Shown here: piece by piece, positions 1 to 9,531 of the stretch
Layout: each line of letters opens with the position of its first letter
Position numbering within the stretch: position 1 is the first letter of the stretch
Assembly (NCBI GenBank): GCA_026770615.1
Contig: MU631407.1
Location: forward strand, 102,047-132,927
Direction: 5' to 3'
Source of the DNA: Pavlovales sp. CCMP2436
Lineage: Eukaryota; Haptophyta; Pavlovophyceae; Pavlovales
DNA length: 30,881 nucleotides
Notes under the pieces: model-generated
What the model was told of the DNA's origin: nothing
Seen by the model: the letters and a program-made list of their open reading frames with translations, nothing else
Database searches by the model: none
Program-made: the position numbers and the translations under genes

Positions 1-73
1 AATAAATCATGAATCATAAATCATGAATCATAAATCATCATCATCCTCATCATCATCATCATCATCATATATC

Positions 74-110
<37 letters not shown>
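1..110. repeat. ATC/AATCAT and TA microsatellites
   Basis: The window opens with AATCATAAATCATG-type words, then a CAT triplet run, then a TA dinucleotide run up to about position 108. No coding signal is seen from here to about 900 apart from dispersed repeats. Confidence 0.9.
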
Positions 111-112
<2 letters not shown>

Positions 113-203
113 ATGATGACCCTTCTACCGCCTCTGTCGCAGTCTCTGTGTCCAGGTGGCTAATACATATACGAATTACGGGAGAAAAAAAAGAAGAGAA
201 ACA

Positions 204-291
204 GAGGATTCACTTGCAAAAGTGACGTCATTATGAACCAACGACGATGAGAGGACCCGAGCCGAATAAATTCTTTTCCTGGTATGGATTC
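204..291 (+). repeat. Dispersed repeat family R2, copy a
   Basis: Contains the family core GATTCACTTGCAAAAGTGAC, then a GACGATGAGAGG-like stretch and a GAATAAATT tail. The same order of words occurs at 5106-5215 and 15890-15988 (inverted), at 24335-24455, and more weakly at 27912-27985. It has no ORF and no clear tRNA-like promoter boxes, so I call it an unclassified short interspersed repeat. Confidence 0.65.
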
Positions 292-437
292 AAGCTGGCG
301 TCTGACTACCCTGGAACAAATTATATAATAACAGGGCACCTCGGTCGCTGACCTCTCCCTCTGGCTGCTGTTCCCGCGCTACGATGGCGCACGCTCTCGC
401 CAGGCGGTGATCAAGAAAGAGCTCTGAAATGAAGTAT

Positions 438-534
438 TGTAGGGGGACTCCGGCTGGTGGTGTGGGCGGTTTTCGACAAGTTAATCTGATCTTAGAGTCA
501 GCGCTACGACGCAGGCTCCGACGCGCTACGCCGA
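438..534 (+). repeat. Dispersed repeat family R3, copy A
   Basis: Begins with a TAGGGGG / CTGGCTGGTGG-like edge and ends with GCAGGCTCCGACGCGCTACG. The copy at 14250-14333 matches it in the same orientation. Partial copies on the other strand are at 3840-3885 and 24006-24062. Function unknown. Confidence 0.6.
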
Positions 535-910
535 ACTCTGAAATAATACATTATGTTATTCCGTCCGCGGTATCGTCGGTTCATGATGGAGACGTCACTC
601 CTAGTCCTACGTCCTAGCCCTAGGATAAGTCGGTAAGGATCTTGAGCAACGGCCACACATCTTTCTACTTTCCGCTCGTAATCCGACTGCCATTTGGTGC
701 CAACCTTTAAAAGTGAGTAGAGGCACGTGCAGAGAGGCCGCACCTGAGGAGACGGGCAGTGTGTAGGCATCCTCGTACGGATACTACTCGCCGCAGCGTC
801 CACACAGTATCCTAATCGCCGCCGCAGCTCCTCGGTTAGATGACCTACTCACAGTTCATAGATGACGATCCGTCAAGGATCCGTCCAGGCTGCCGGGTCA
901 GAAGCGGGTG

Positions 911-2292
911 ATGGGCGGGGCCAGCGCGGCTACGCTCACAGCTGCCTTCGTGCTCGGCGGTGCGTTCCTCGCTATGAGTGTCGCGCAGCTCCGAGAGCTA
1001 TGCAAGGCGCGTGACGCCAACGAGCATGCAACGCAGGCCGCGCAGGCTGCTGCACAGGCGGAGGCAGCGCAGCTCCGCGCGGAGCTCAGCAGGGCGCGTG
1101 TCGCCAACGCACAGGCGATGCGCGGGGCCTCTCAGGCGGCAAATGCCACACAGGCGACACAAGCTGCTTTACAGGCGAAAGCAGCGCAGCTCTACACGGA
1201 GCTATGCGAGGCGCGTGGTACCACTGCGCGGGCGACGCAGGCCGCGCAAACCGCGTGGACCGCGCAGGCTGCTGCACAGGCGGAGGAGGGGCAGCTAAGT
1301 GCGCAACTGCGCAATGAGCGTGCCACTTACGCGCAGCAGGCGGCGCGCGACGTCTTTCAGGCAACACAGGCTGCGCAAGCCGCGGAGGCTATTGCGCAGG
1401 CAGAGGCTGCGCAGCTGCGCGCGGCTCAGCAAGGCGCGTGACACCAACGCACAGGCAACGCGCGACGCCTCTCGGGCGGCGCATGAGCCGGTTTGGCAGT
1501 GCTTCACTGACGGCTGGACGTCGTACGACAGCCGCATCGCGCAGGCGCTCGAGAAGGCGTACCAGTCGCACGCGCAGGGCGCCGCGCCAGTGCGCTTCTA
1601 CCTGAGTGTGAACCGTGCGATAGTCCCCTACCACGTCGACTTGTCAAGCATGGTGCAAATGCGGCTTGACCACATCACCGCCGTGCGCCCGATCCGGCGG
1701 CAGCTGCATCCCCGCGCGCAGTGGGCGGCCGCGCCGTTTGACGGGCCGGCCAAGTGGAGCATGCCACCCGCGACGGTGTGGGGAGTATCAGGCCTCTCGC
1801 TTCAAGTCGCCGGCGCAGGCTCGCTCCGGACGCGCGAGTCCCTCGAGCTCAACATCGCACTTGGTCACGTGGCACGCATGTGCGGTGCGGGCCAGATGAC
1901 GCTGCCTGTACGCGTGGACGTTTGTGAGGCGACTGCATCCGTGCGCGTGCGCTTCGAAGCGGCCAGAACCCGCCTGGGGGGCGGCAACGAAGAGTGGGTG
2001 TTTCACGGGACCGCCGACAACACCATCGGCCAGATCTTCCAGCAGGGCTTCATGGTGGGCGGCGACGGCGGCGTGCCTGTCGTGAACGGCAACGCAAACG
2101 GGCCCAGCGTTTACTCGGACACACTCCTACCTACTGCGCTCGGCTACGCTAGGGGCAAGAAGGTCATTCTCGCACGCGCACTGCCTGGCCGCATTGACAA
2201 GAGACGACAAACAGTGTGACTCGTGGAGCGCCGAAGCCAGGATGAGCAGCTGGCGCATCTTCCACTCTGGTGACCAACTATTGCCAGTGTAG
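911..2292 (+). pseudogene. Coiled-coil / WWE / PARP ADP-ribosyltransferase, frame-disrupted
   Basis: PARP-type enzymes transfer ADP-ribose from NAD+ to proteins, and WWE domains commonly bind ADP-ribose chains. The product starts at ATG 911 with a hydrophobic stretch (about residues 5-24), possibly a signal anchor. Four to five degenerate Ala/Gln/Arg-rich repeats of 28-40 residues follow (themes AQLRAELSRAR and ATQAAQAA), probably an alpha-helical coiled coil. Next comes a WWE-like domain (about 1494-1710: WQCF, W..Y, LEKAYQ, VDLSSMVQMRLDH, VRPIRR). The PARP catalytic core (about 2000-2290) has HGTADNTIGQIFQQGF with the NAD-binding His, then a VYSD segment supplying Tyr, and ends near WRIFHSGDQLLP. 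The frame must change near 1424, where a repeat unit lacks about two bases, and again between about 2190 and 2206. The last frame meets TAG at 2290-2292, close to the expected C-terminus. No introns are apparent. It is either a pseudogene or an intact gene with assembly errors. The third catalytic residue could not be placed. Confidence 0.75.
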
Positions 2293-2700
2293 TACTGCAT
2301 TTCGCTTGAGCCGAAAGGTGGCGGTTGGCCGAGCCGCAAAGTCGCCTGCCTGCGAGAAGGGCCCAGGCTCGTCAACTGGTTGCCTCGCCCACTCATACCA
2401 TGCATGCAGAATCACCATAAAAACATTGCTGACTGACTGACAGTCCCCTTGGCGCATGTCGCAATGATTGTTGATGGCATGTAGCATGCAACTACACGCA
2501 GCTCCCCTAATAACAGACTAATATATTTTTACTGATAATATGAATTCAAGCTGTCGTACTAGCTTTAAGTAAAGTTATATGTGCATACATTCACCCGTAA
2601 ATTCATATCAAGTTCGAATTTATATAACATTTACCACCCCCTTCATTAATATTTCGATCATAAATGCCTCTGAATCGTACCACTACATTAGTACACATTT
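2293..2700. other. No gene recognised
   Basis: This stretch becomes AT-rich after about 2500. It holds only short shadow ORFs on both strands and is probably 3' flank of the PARP-like gene. Confidence 0.5.
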
Positions 2701-2762
2701 GAAGTAGCTTGCGACTGGAGCACTCCTCCAGCCGGCTGATCAGTGATCCCCTCGGCAGCCAA

Positions 2763-3008
2763 ATGCAACGGCTGACAAGGCTGACATGCACTTCACGCGG
2801 CAGCTGCGTCCGCGCTACTGGCTCCAACGCCCTCCTTGCCAACGTCAGCGCCGCCGCCCGCCGGCTCATCGTAGCCGCCAGCGCCGCCGGCGTCGCCCTT
2901 GCCGAGCTTGGCCGAGATGAGTGGTGGAAGTCGGGGAGAATCTTGAGCTCTGGGAGGGATACAATTACGAGTAGATGCATGCTGGCGAACGATGTGGGAG
3001 AAAAATGA
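2763..3008 (+). CDS. Doubtful hypothetical ORF, possibly an exon remnant
   Basis: A GC-rich island in AT-rich surroundings is open from ATG 2763 for 81 codons. Its middle (ALLANVSAAARRLIVAASAA) could form a helix, followed by LAELGRDEWWKSG. I recognise no family. The overlapping ORF on the other strand is Cys/Ser/Arg-rich and less protein-like. It may be a detached exon or chance. Confidence 0.15.
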   Translation: MQRLTRLTCTSRGSCVRATGSNALLANVSAAARRLIVAASAAGVALAELGRDEWWKSGRILSSGRDTITSRCMLANDVGEK

Positions 3009-3540
3009 AGAAAAAGAACCCCCTCCCTCCCCCCTCCACTAAAACAAAAACAAAAACAAGAATAGGGAGGCGACTGGCGGTGCAGGCAGCAGCCTCTCGC
3101 CCTGAAATAACAACAAAACATGATGATGATAATTCATTCGCTGATTGATGATGACGATGAAAATTATATAAACATGATAGTGATCAAAAAAAGTTAAAGA
3201 AATTTCACGAAAATTCTGCAGCTTCCACATCGCCTCCACCTCCGCGGCAGGCAACAGCCACTCACTTACAACAACAACAACAACAAAAGTAATATAACAA
3301 TAAAGACAATAACTATATATAATAATGGAAAACTTTAAGTGTAATGGACTTTTCCGGGAGATGAACAATATTTGATCTAGTTCGTTACCCTACGTCATTG
3401 AAGCGCTACGACGTCTCAGGCCTCCTGTGCCAAATCCACACCTGACTGTAATTGCAAAATTATATCTACTTATTTATATACCGTTGCCATGCAAAGTCAC
3501 TCTGCACTCCTAGGCAGCCAATATAGGCAGACAAATTGGA
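3009..3540. other. Non-coding low-complexity stretch
   Basis: Contains C/T-rich and A-rich runs, including (ACAAAA)n near 3041-3060 and (ACA)n near 3268-3290. No credible gene was seen. Confidence 0.55.
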
Positions 3541-3595
3541 CTCAGTGGAGACCTGTCAGGGGACGGACGTATTTCTATATATTTACACAGACTCG
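3541..3595 (+). repeat. Short dispersed repeat R4, copy 1
   Basis: Shares GTGGAGACCTGTCAGGG, then GGACGTATTTCTA and an ATATTT tail, with 12474-12528. The complement of its first part recurs at 29840-29860. Confidence 0.6.
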
Positions 3596-3839
3596 TGCGC
3601 CTGAGCTTGCTGGCCCCGGTCACTCACCACCCTGGCACCAGCACGGGCACGCAACACAGCAATGACCAGTGCATTGCATGTATGCAAATCATATCCGCTA
3701 CCCGTCCGCCCGCCCACGCGCACGGCACCGCGTCGCGCAGGCCGCGGCACCACGGCACAACCACCGGCGCCCGTATCAGCCCGTATCTAGCGCCACCCGA
3801 CGCCGTTACAGCCGTTGGGCCAATTAGGTTAGTTAGGCC

Positions 3840-3885
3840 ACTGACTTGAACTTGAAACACCGCCAGCCAGAACCCCCCTAACCCG
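3840..3885 (-). repeat. Dispersed repeat R3, partial copy D
   Basis: Contains ACTTGAACTTGAAA followed by CACCGCCAGCCAGAACC, the complement of the edge seen at 14250-14290. The GC-rich stretch before it (3595-3835) has no recognisable gene. Confidence 0.55.
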
Positions 3886-4125
3886 CTTCATTAATATATA
3901 TATATATTTACTTTTTTTTATCCACCCCCCCACCCTCCACCGGGCATTATTATATTTTAGGCCTTTGCGCGTGAGTTTTGAACGGTCCGCTGTACTGCTG
4001 CGAAGCCCTGCTCTTATTATTAACGCTCTTAATATTAACAATAGTAAATTAAAATTAAAATATGGACACACACGCACGCAGCTGACCCCGTAGACATACG
4101 CAGCTACGCGTGACCTCGGACGATG

Positions 4126-4400
4126 TAGTCTACCGCCGCCCACACCTGCCATACGCTAGCGAGGCACGCAAGTGGCGCACTTGCGTGCTGCACCCGTCGC
4201 CGCGCTCAAACGATGAGGTTCAACTGATCAGCGCTGGGTTCAGTACCAGGCATAACCCGGGCGCGAAAACGGAGCCTCGCTCAGCTGAGCTTGGCGGTTG
4301 CGAAGGCCGTCGCCGCCTCGACGCACCTGGCCATTTCCGTGGCGTCGCGCGACGCGCCCTATAAATTAAATAGAATAATTAGTATTGGTATTGGTATATA
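4126..4400 (-). repeat. Duplicated 3' end of the alanyl-tRNA synthetase gene
   Basis: About 270 bp are highly similar to 16597-16885 in the same orientation: the terminal exon, some of the preceding intron and the downstream 3' region, including the shared run GATCAGCGCTGGGTTCAGTA. Similarity well outside the coding part shows a genomic segmental copy, not a processed one. Confidence 0.85.
4281..4358 (-). pseudogene. Orphan terminal exon of alanyl-tRNA synthetase (second copy)
   Basis: Reads GASRDATEMARCVEAATAFA, then TAKLS and a TGA stop at 4281-4283, preceded by a TAG acceptor at 4359-4361. Against the exon at 16756-16833 it has only two amino-acid changes (K to R and N to E). The exon that should precede it (KGGG motif) was not found on this strand up to about 5000, so this copy is detached. 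The frame is undamaged, which suggests a recent duplication. Confidence 0.8.
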
Positions 4401-5105
4401 TAAATTACTCCCCGCACTATCAACGTTGATGGTGCCATCGGCGGGCACACACTACAGATGAAGGCCTTCCAGGGTTACAATGAGTTTTTTTTAATTCCGT
4501 TTAATTTTAATTTAAGATCCAGTAAGCGAAAGTTGGACCCCCGCAGAACTGAACTTCGCAGTACCCAGCGTTACGTAAGGGGTCGCGCTCGAGGAGGTGC
4601 GCAGGCACCGTATGCATCCTCGCGCCAGGACCTGCGTGGGAGCTCCACAGCGATATTTTTCTGACAGAGCTAGAATATGTCGGCAACAAGAACGGCAAGC
4701 CACCCCCCGTCGATCATTAGAACCTTTCTACGTTTTTTTTTAATTACTAACGAGCGAATTATTAGTTCGGGGCTGCACGCGTTCGGAGAGCAGGACGAGC
4801 GCGACTGCTCGTTGCTGGGCTGCAGTGCCCCACCGCCTAGAATGTCCAGCGCATAAGTTATCAGGGGTCGTAATACCTCCCAAATAAAACAGGGGATTGG
4901 GATTGGGATTGGGAGCTGCGCATCTGCGGCGGTGCTGAGTACAATATGCCTTCGACGAGAAACTTATTCTCGAGAGAATTAATTTTTACAGTTTCAAAAC
5001 TAAATAAACTTAGCTTCGATCAAGCAATCAGGAGGCGCGGCCGGGGCAAGAAGGGACTTTGTGCTGCTTGCTCCTGATTGAGCTGCCCACCCCTTCATTG
5101 TTGAC
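4401..5105. other. No gene; short repeats
   Basis: Holds a TATTGG repeat at 4383-4397, a GATTGG run near 4893-4912, and unique DNA of mixed composition. Small ORFs on both strands look like chance. Confidence 0.5.
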
Positions 5106-5215
5106 ATATATAATTTATTCCTCTCATCGTCGTCATTTTATAACGACGTCACTTTTGCAAGTGAATCCGCCGTTCCAGCAGGTCTTCAGCTGCGCCTGTG
5201 CTTCTTGACTACCAC
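5106..5215 (-). repeat. Dispersed repeat R2, copy b
   Basis: Inverted relative to copy a: AATTTATTCCTCTCATCGTC, then ATAACGACGTCACTTTTGCA and AGTGAATCCGCCG. The far edge CAGCTGCGCCTGTGC matches the same edge of the 24335 copy. It is therefore an uninterrupted version of the site where the MITE at 15989 is inserted. Confidence 0.65.
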
Positions 5216-5700
5216 TGAAAAGAATTACATCGCTGAGTTGCCGGACGCGCCGATGTCCTTGCCACATTGTCGCTGCCGCCGCCGTCTTCCATGTGACATC
5301 GTTTCGTGGAAGGCCGCTATTGTAGGGGTTTAGCTCGGAGCTCGGAGTAGCACTATGTATTGCATTTTTATCATCCGATTTCAGTTCGAAATTTGAAAAT
5401 TACCGCTACTACGGGTATCTGGTCTGTCGGCCCAGGGCTGCGCTGGATCCAGCCCGTCGTCTTTCGACCACGGGTCTGTCGAGACGCGTATCCCTACTCA
5501 GTATCGCGGCGCGCTGCTTCAACCATCCTATTATAATATAACATATAGGAACGTTTGGTAAAGATCGCGATTGCCTCTGCAATAAGCCGGTTTATTGCGC
5601 AGCAATAACAGGGTTTATTGTGTGGCTGGCGAGCCGGACCGGCGTGCTACCGGACTCGCAAGTTGCGATCAACTCAAAATTGCAGTTATTGAAATTTTGC
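5216..5700. other. No gene recognised
   Basis: Mixed-composition DNA with a short inverted GCAATAA / TTATTGC motif near 5578-5622. No long ORF and no domain motif are seen. Confidence 0.45.
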
Positions 5701-5724
5701 GCAGGGATTTGCAAATTCACTGAA

Positions 5725-6520
5725 TTCACCTATCCCTGAACGAATGCGCCTAATTCGCTTAATTCGCCTAATATCCAGTGGGACCTCGGAGCTCTGGACG
5801 AATTCGCCGAATTCGCGAATTCAGAGCGAACCTTGACTGAACTGACGAATTTCGAGAATATCTAGTATTTCGCGATTTTCGGGACTTTTCGCCTCGAAAA
5901 AAAAACGCTCAGCTGCGCCAGCACATATGAAGGGTTCGACGTCTTTTCGTCGGCCCCCTCTTTTCGTGAGGATGTCGGCGCGCGGGAACGCCGCGACGAG
6001 CGGAGCACTGCCGCTCGCCACGGAGGCGGGAGCGGGGCGGCGGGGCGGCGGCCAGGCCCGCGGCAGTGTCGGCTCGCGGCGCATCGTCGTTGGGCGCATC
6101 GGCATCAAGCGGATCGGCGCGGGCGGGCTGCGGGGCACGCTGCGCATCACCCTCGCGCTGCGCGGGGACGGGACGGCGACGGCGGTGCGGACGGACATTC
6201 GGCTGCAGGTGCTCGAGGCACATGCTGTCGAGACGCGCACGTTGCTGGCGCACCTCACGCAGCTCATGGGCAAGGTGGCAGCCCGCCAGGTCGCGGGGGC
6301 ACCACCGGTGATGCAGTCCATACAACATTTGCTGGGCACGGTGTGCTGCCGCAATCTTTTGTTTGCGAGAATTCGCGAATATTCGCCGAATTAAAGTAAT
6401 ATTTATCGCATTTGCTTGCGAACAAATTCGCGAATACAATGTATTGTACGTTCGTTCACTTGGAGATCCTGACCAACTGACTGAATTTCGCGAATTCGCG
6501 AACGGAAAAATTCGCAGCCT
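5725..6520. repeat. AATTCGC-word cluster around a GC-rich island
   Basis: The word AATTCGC or its complement GCGAATT occurs about ten times in two blocks: 5725-5880 (with GAATTCGCCGAATTCGCGAA) and 6365-6520 (with AATTTCGCGAATTCGCGAAC). The blocks flank a GC-rich core at about 5930-6350. Several words form palindromes. The origin is unknown; it may be one composite repeat element. Confidence 0.5.
5927..6394 (+). CDS. Doubtful hypothetical ORF in the GC-rich island
   Basis: Open from ATG 5927 for 155 codons. It has an Arg/Gly-rich first half and a more protein-like second half (LQVLEAHAVETRTLL, then AHLTQLMGKVA) that could be helical. I do not recognise it. The - strand is also open across the island, as expected for high GC, and its Arg/Pro/Ala-rich reading is less convincing. 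The ORF could be an isolated exon. Confidence 0.25.
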   Translation: MKGSTSFRRPPLFVRMSARGNAATSGALPLATEAGAGRRGGGQARGSVGSRRIVVGRIGIKRIGAGGLRGTLRITLALRGDGTATAVRTDIRLQVLEAHAVETRTLLAHLTQLMGKVAARQVAGAPPVMQSIQHLLGTVCCRNLLFARIREYSPN

Positions 6521-6539
6521 GTTTTCAAAAATGAAATTT

Positions 6540-7030
6540 CTGCCTCCGAGCTGCCTTTGAAAATTTTGAAAAGAGAACAGGCTGATAAAATTCGATAATG
6601 TGCAATTTTGATTTCTTTATGCGAGCTCCGTCCAGTTCGGAATCGCACCGCTTGGGTTCTGAGTTTCAGCCTCTGAGCTGCTCTTCACCCTGACTTGAAG
6701 TCAGGATGTCTGCGAGAGAAAAGGCGTTGGCTGCGAAGGCCCGGGAATTATCGTGCTATGATCCCGCGGGTAATTCTGGTGTGCCAGTTCCGTAATAATA
6801 AATCTCGCTTCCGACAATCGGAAATCCATGTGTATGCTAATCATGAAATTTCATGAATTCCCCCCCCCCCCCAATGCATGAATGGATGCATGCATTCTGA
6901 ATAACAGTTATTCATTTAATACATTCAAGAATGACCTGAAGCTCATGTAGATCGTGTATTTATAAATACAGCTTTGCCAAAAACATGCAAAAGTCAGAGG
7001 GGTGCACGCGTAAGCAAGATTTGATCCAAG
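6540..7030. other. No gene recognised
   Basis: AT-rich DNA with a C run at about 6860-6872 and a TGCATGAATGGATGCATGCA palindromic stretch just after it. A - strand ORF at 6908-7183 overlaps the inverted repeat and has no recognisable domain. Confidence 0.45.
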
Positions 7031-7033
7031 TAG

Positions 7034-7286
7034 AACTTTGAAGATACCCCTAGATGCAGAATTGAGCGGGGAACAGCTTCGGTAGTGCGCCTCAACACCT
7101 GATTCTAACAGGAAGTACAAGAAAACGGCCTCCAAAGCTGAGGGCCGTATTTTCAGCATACGAGTCACATATGGTCTCTTCACTTTGGAGTCCGTTTTCT
7201 TGTACTTCCTGTTAGAATCAGGTGTTGAGGCGCATTACCGAAGCTGTTCCCCGCTCAATTCTGCGTCTAGAGGTATCTTCAAAGTT
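7034..7286. repeat. Long inverted repeat, 104-bp arms, 45-bp spacer
   Basis: The left arm (7034-7137, starting AACTTTGAAGATACC) and right arm (7183-7286, ending GGTATCTTCAAAGTT) are near-perfect reverse complements with a few mismatches; the spacer is 7138-7182. Transcribed, it would fold into a long hairpin. The right arm ends 28 bp before the ASNSD1-like start codon, so it lies in the promoter or 5' UTR. Both arms read outward as the same open frame (core SGVEAHYRSCSPLNSASRG), a by-product of symmetry or a remnant of a coding source. Confidence 0.92.
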
Positions 7287-7314
7287 TGGTGACTTTTACG
7301 AACCCGGCTCGCTG

Positions 7315-7958
7315 ATGTGCGGCATCGGCGTGGTCCTAACCGGCGCGCCCGTCCGCTGGGCGCCCGCTGCGGTCCCGGCTTCGCCCCGCCCCTCGCGCAG
7401 CACGCCCCCGCCGAGCTGACCGCCCCCGTCTCGGTGGCGCACCTGCGCCCGCGCGGCCCCAACGGCGCGCAGCAGCTCTCGCTCTCGCCCACGGGCGGCG
7501 GCGGCTACTTGGGCGCCGCGATCCACCTGACCGCTTCGGTGCTAGTCATCCGGGGCGAGGCGCCCGTGCTGCAGCCTCTCGTCTCCGCTACGAGCGGCGA
7601 CGTGCTCGCGTGGAACGGAGAGGTGTTTGTCCCCAGCTGCGCCCCACCGGACGTTTGCTGGCATATAACCTGGTGCTCGCTTCAGCCCAGCTCTTTCGTC
7701 CTCTCTCCCGCCGGCCCGTCCCTTGACCCCCCTCCCCCGTCTGCGCGTCAGGTGTTTGGCGGCCTGGACGAGTGCACGCGCCCGGACGAGGCCGACTCAC
7801 ACGCGCTCTTGCGCGCACTCGAGTGCGCCTCCTCTCCCGGCCTGGTCCTCGCGCAGCTGCGCGGACCGTGGGCGCTCGTCTACTGGCGAGCAAGCGAAAG
7901 TGCGCTCTACTTCGGACGCGATACGGTTGGAAGGCGCAGCCTACTGGTCGCACGCACG
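7315..7958 (+). CDS. ASNSD1-like N-terminal glutaminase-type domain (partial, frame-disrupted)
   Basis: The protein starts MCGIGVVLTG: Cys2 is where class II glutamine amidotransferases carry their N-terminal nucleophile after Met removal. Motifs then follow in the order of asparagine-synthetase-domain-containing protein 1: LRPRGPNGAQQLSLS, SVLVIRGEAPVLQPLV, WNGEVFGG, LRGPWALVYW and FGRDTVGRRSLL. A 129-nt intron (7623-7751, donor GTGTTT, acceptor GTCAG) splits WNGE from VFGG; its length is a multiple of three, so retention keeps the frame. The coding frame changes between MCGIG (stop at 7419) and RGPN, implying a one-base indel near 7360-7400 or an assembly error. After ..RRSLLVART the sequence reaches GTGCGG, a possible donor at 7959. 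I could not find the C-terminal synthetase half with its SGGxDS ATP-binding motif. The gene is either truncated here or its remaining exons are not visible to me. Confidence 0.72.
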
Positions 7959-7979
7959 GTGCGGGAGTTGTAGCCCGCA

Positions 7980-9480
7980 CACACACACCCTCGTGAGGAT
8001 CTTATCTAGGATACTAAACATTATTTACGCTTTTTACTCCCCGCCCCCCTCCCACTAATACTGATACGTAGCCGAGGGGGCTCGCACTCTGTTCCGTCGC
8101 GCTGCCGCTCGCTCAGCTGTGCATGCAGGACGAGGGAGGTGCGGACGTGGAGAGTGCGGTCAAGGGTGAGGGTGGCATGGGTGCGGGCGGGGGCGTGGGC
8201 AAGGGTGGAGGGCGCGCTGAGCCGGCGGGGGCGTGGGCGAGGGTGGAGGGCGCGCTGAGCCGGGTTTTCCGAAAGAGCGGGAATTGCTTTCGGACTGGCA
8301 GGAACTCCCACCGCTCCCCGCAGGTGCGTGTAAATACCTATAAAAACGTCCGGCCCCGTAATCGGTCTCCCAGTCTCACAGTGGTGCAGCAATAACACAC
8401 TGTTAGCCTAGGACTATTCCCGAGGACATGGATAGCGTCCTCGTCTTAGGTGCGCCCAGGGCGCTGTCCCATATGTACCCGCTCTACTTCCCGCCTTTAC
8501 CCACCCTATGCGTCGCCTCTGCAAACGCCCCAGTAAGCCCCCCCCCCAACCACCCCACCCCACCCACCCACCCACCCACACACACGTACACACACACACA
8601 CGTACACGTACACACACACGTACACACACACAAACACAAACACACACACGCACAAACACACACACGCACGCACGCACGCACGCACACACGCACACACCAC
8701 ACACAGCCCCTCCCCCCCATCTTTCCCTCCCCCCCCCCCACACACGCACCTTTCTCGCGCGCGCATACATAAATGAATGGATAAAATGAATAAATAAATA
8801 AATGCAGGCGGTGTCTGGCGAGTGTCGCTCGAACCGGACCCCCCCTGACTAGAGTCAGACTCTCCTGGACAGCTAGGGGTAGGGCACGAGGCAGGCCCCT
8901 CTCCCGGACTAGCGCTCGAGCCTCCCGGACTCCCGGACTCTGGTTCTTCTCCCGGACTCTTCCGACACCCTTTCGGACTCGAGCCGGACTCTGGCTTTTC
9001 CATCGGACTCTCTCCCGGACTAGGACTCGCGAAGCAGGGCGGGGCAGGGAGAGAGGAGAGCGGGGGTGTAGCGGGCGAGCGGATGAGCTTCGTGGTTCGC
9101 GCCATGCTTGCACCTCTGCATGACGCTGCTCTGTGCACAATCAGGTACATACAGAAAATGGTAAAAATGGTAAAAATGGCAAACAAAAAGAGAGTAACAA
9201 ATGATGATACAAAAAACGCTAACCCTTTTTCTACGTGGTGGTGCGTGCTGTGCTTGCACCTAAACATGACGCTGCTCTGCGCATAATCAGGTACATACAA
9301 AAAACAGATAAACATGTATACATATAATATATACATATACATATATATATAAATATATAAGGGTAAAAAGGTGTTAAAAAGAGTAAAAGAGGGTAAATCA
9401 AAGGGTAAATCAAATGGTTTCAAAAAGGGGTTAAAAAAATACAGGAACCCTTTTTCGTTTACACCTGCCGCAGTACCAAC
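7980..9480. repeat. Simple-sequence and tandem-repeat region
   Basis: Contents include two 38-bp tandem units at about 8190-8266 (core GGGTGGAGGGCGCGCTGAGC); a long CA/CACG run at about 8575-8700 bordered by C runs; a TCCCGGACTC-type degenerate tandem at about 8840-9035; and an AT/TA run near 9318-9358. A 373-codon - strand ORF over this stretch is a low-complexity artefact. No real exon was identified. Confidence 0.7.
9091..9300 (+). repeat. Direct duplication of a 65-bp unit
   Basis: Positions 9091-9155 and 9235-9300 share GTGGTTCGCGCC / GTGGTGCGTGCT, then CTTGCACCT, ATGACGCTGCTCTG and ATCAGGTACATACA. Both read as VVRA.LAP.HDAAL in one frame, and both end in a sequence resembling a splice donor. 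Origin unknown. Confidence 0.7.
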
Positions 9481-9531
9481 CTGAACTGGGCTTGTGCAAC
9501 CCCCGTGCCCTACTTTTTCCACGCAACAGCT

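Noticed and set aside
9091..9300. Copia-type reverse transcriptase fragment (HDAAL.IIRYI resembles a copia motif)
   Set aside because: The match is only about ten residues, with no YVDD or integrase motif nearby.
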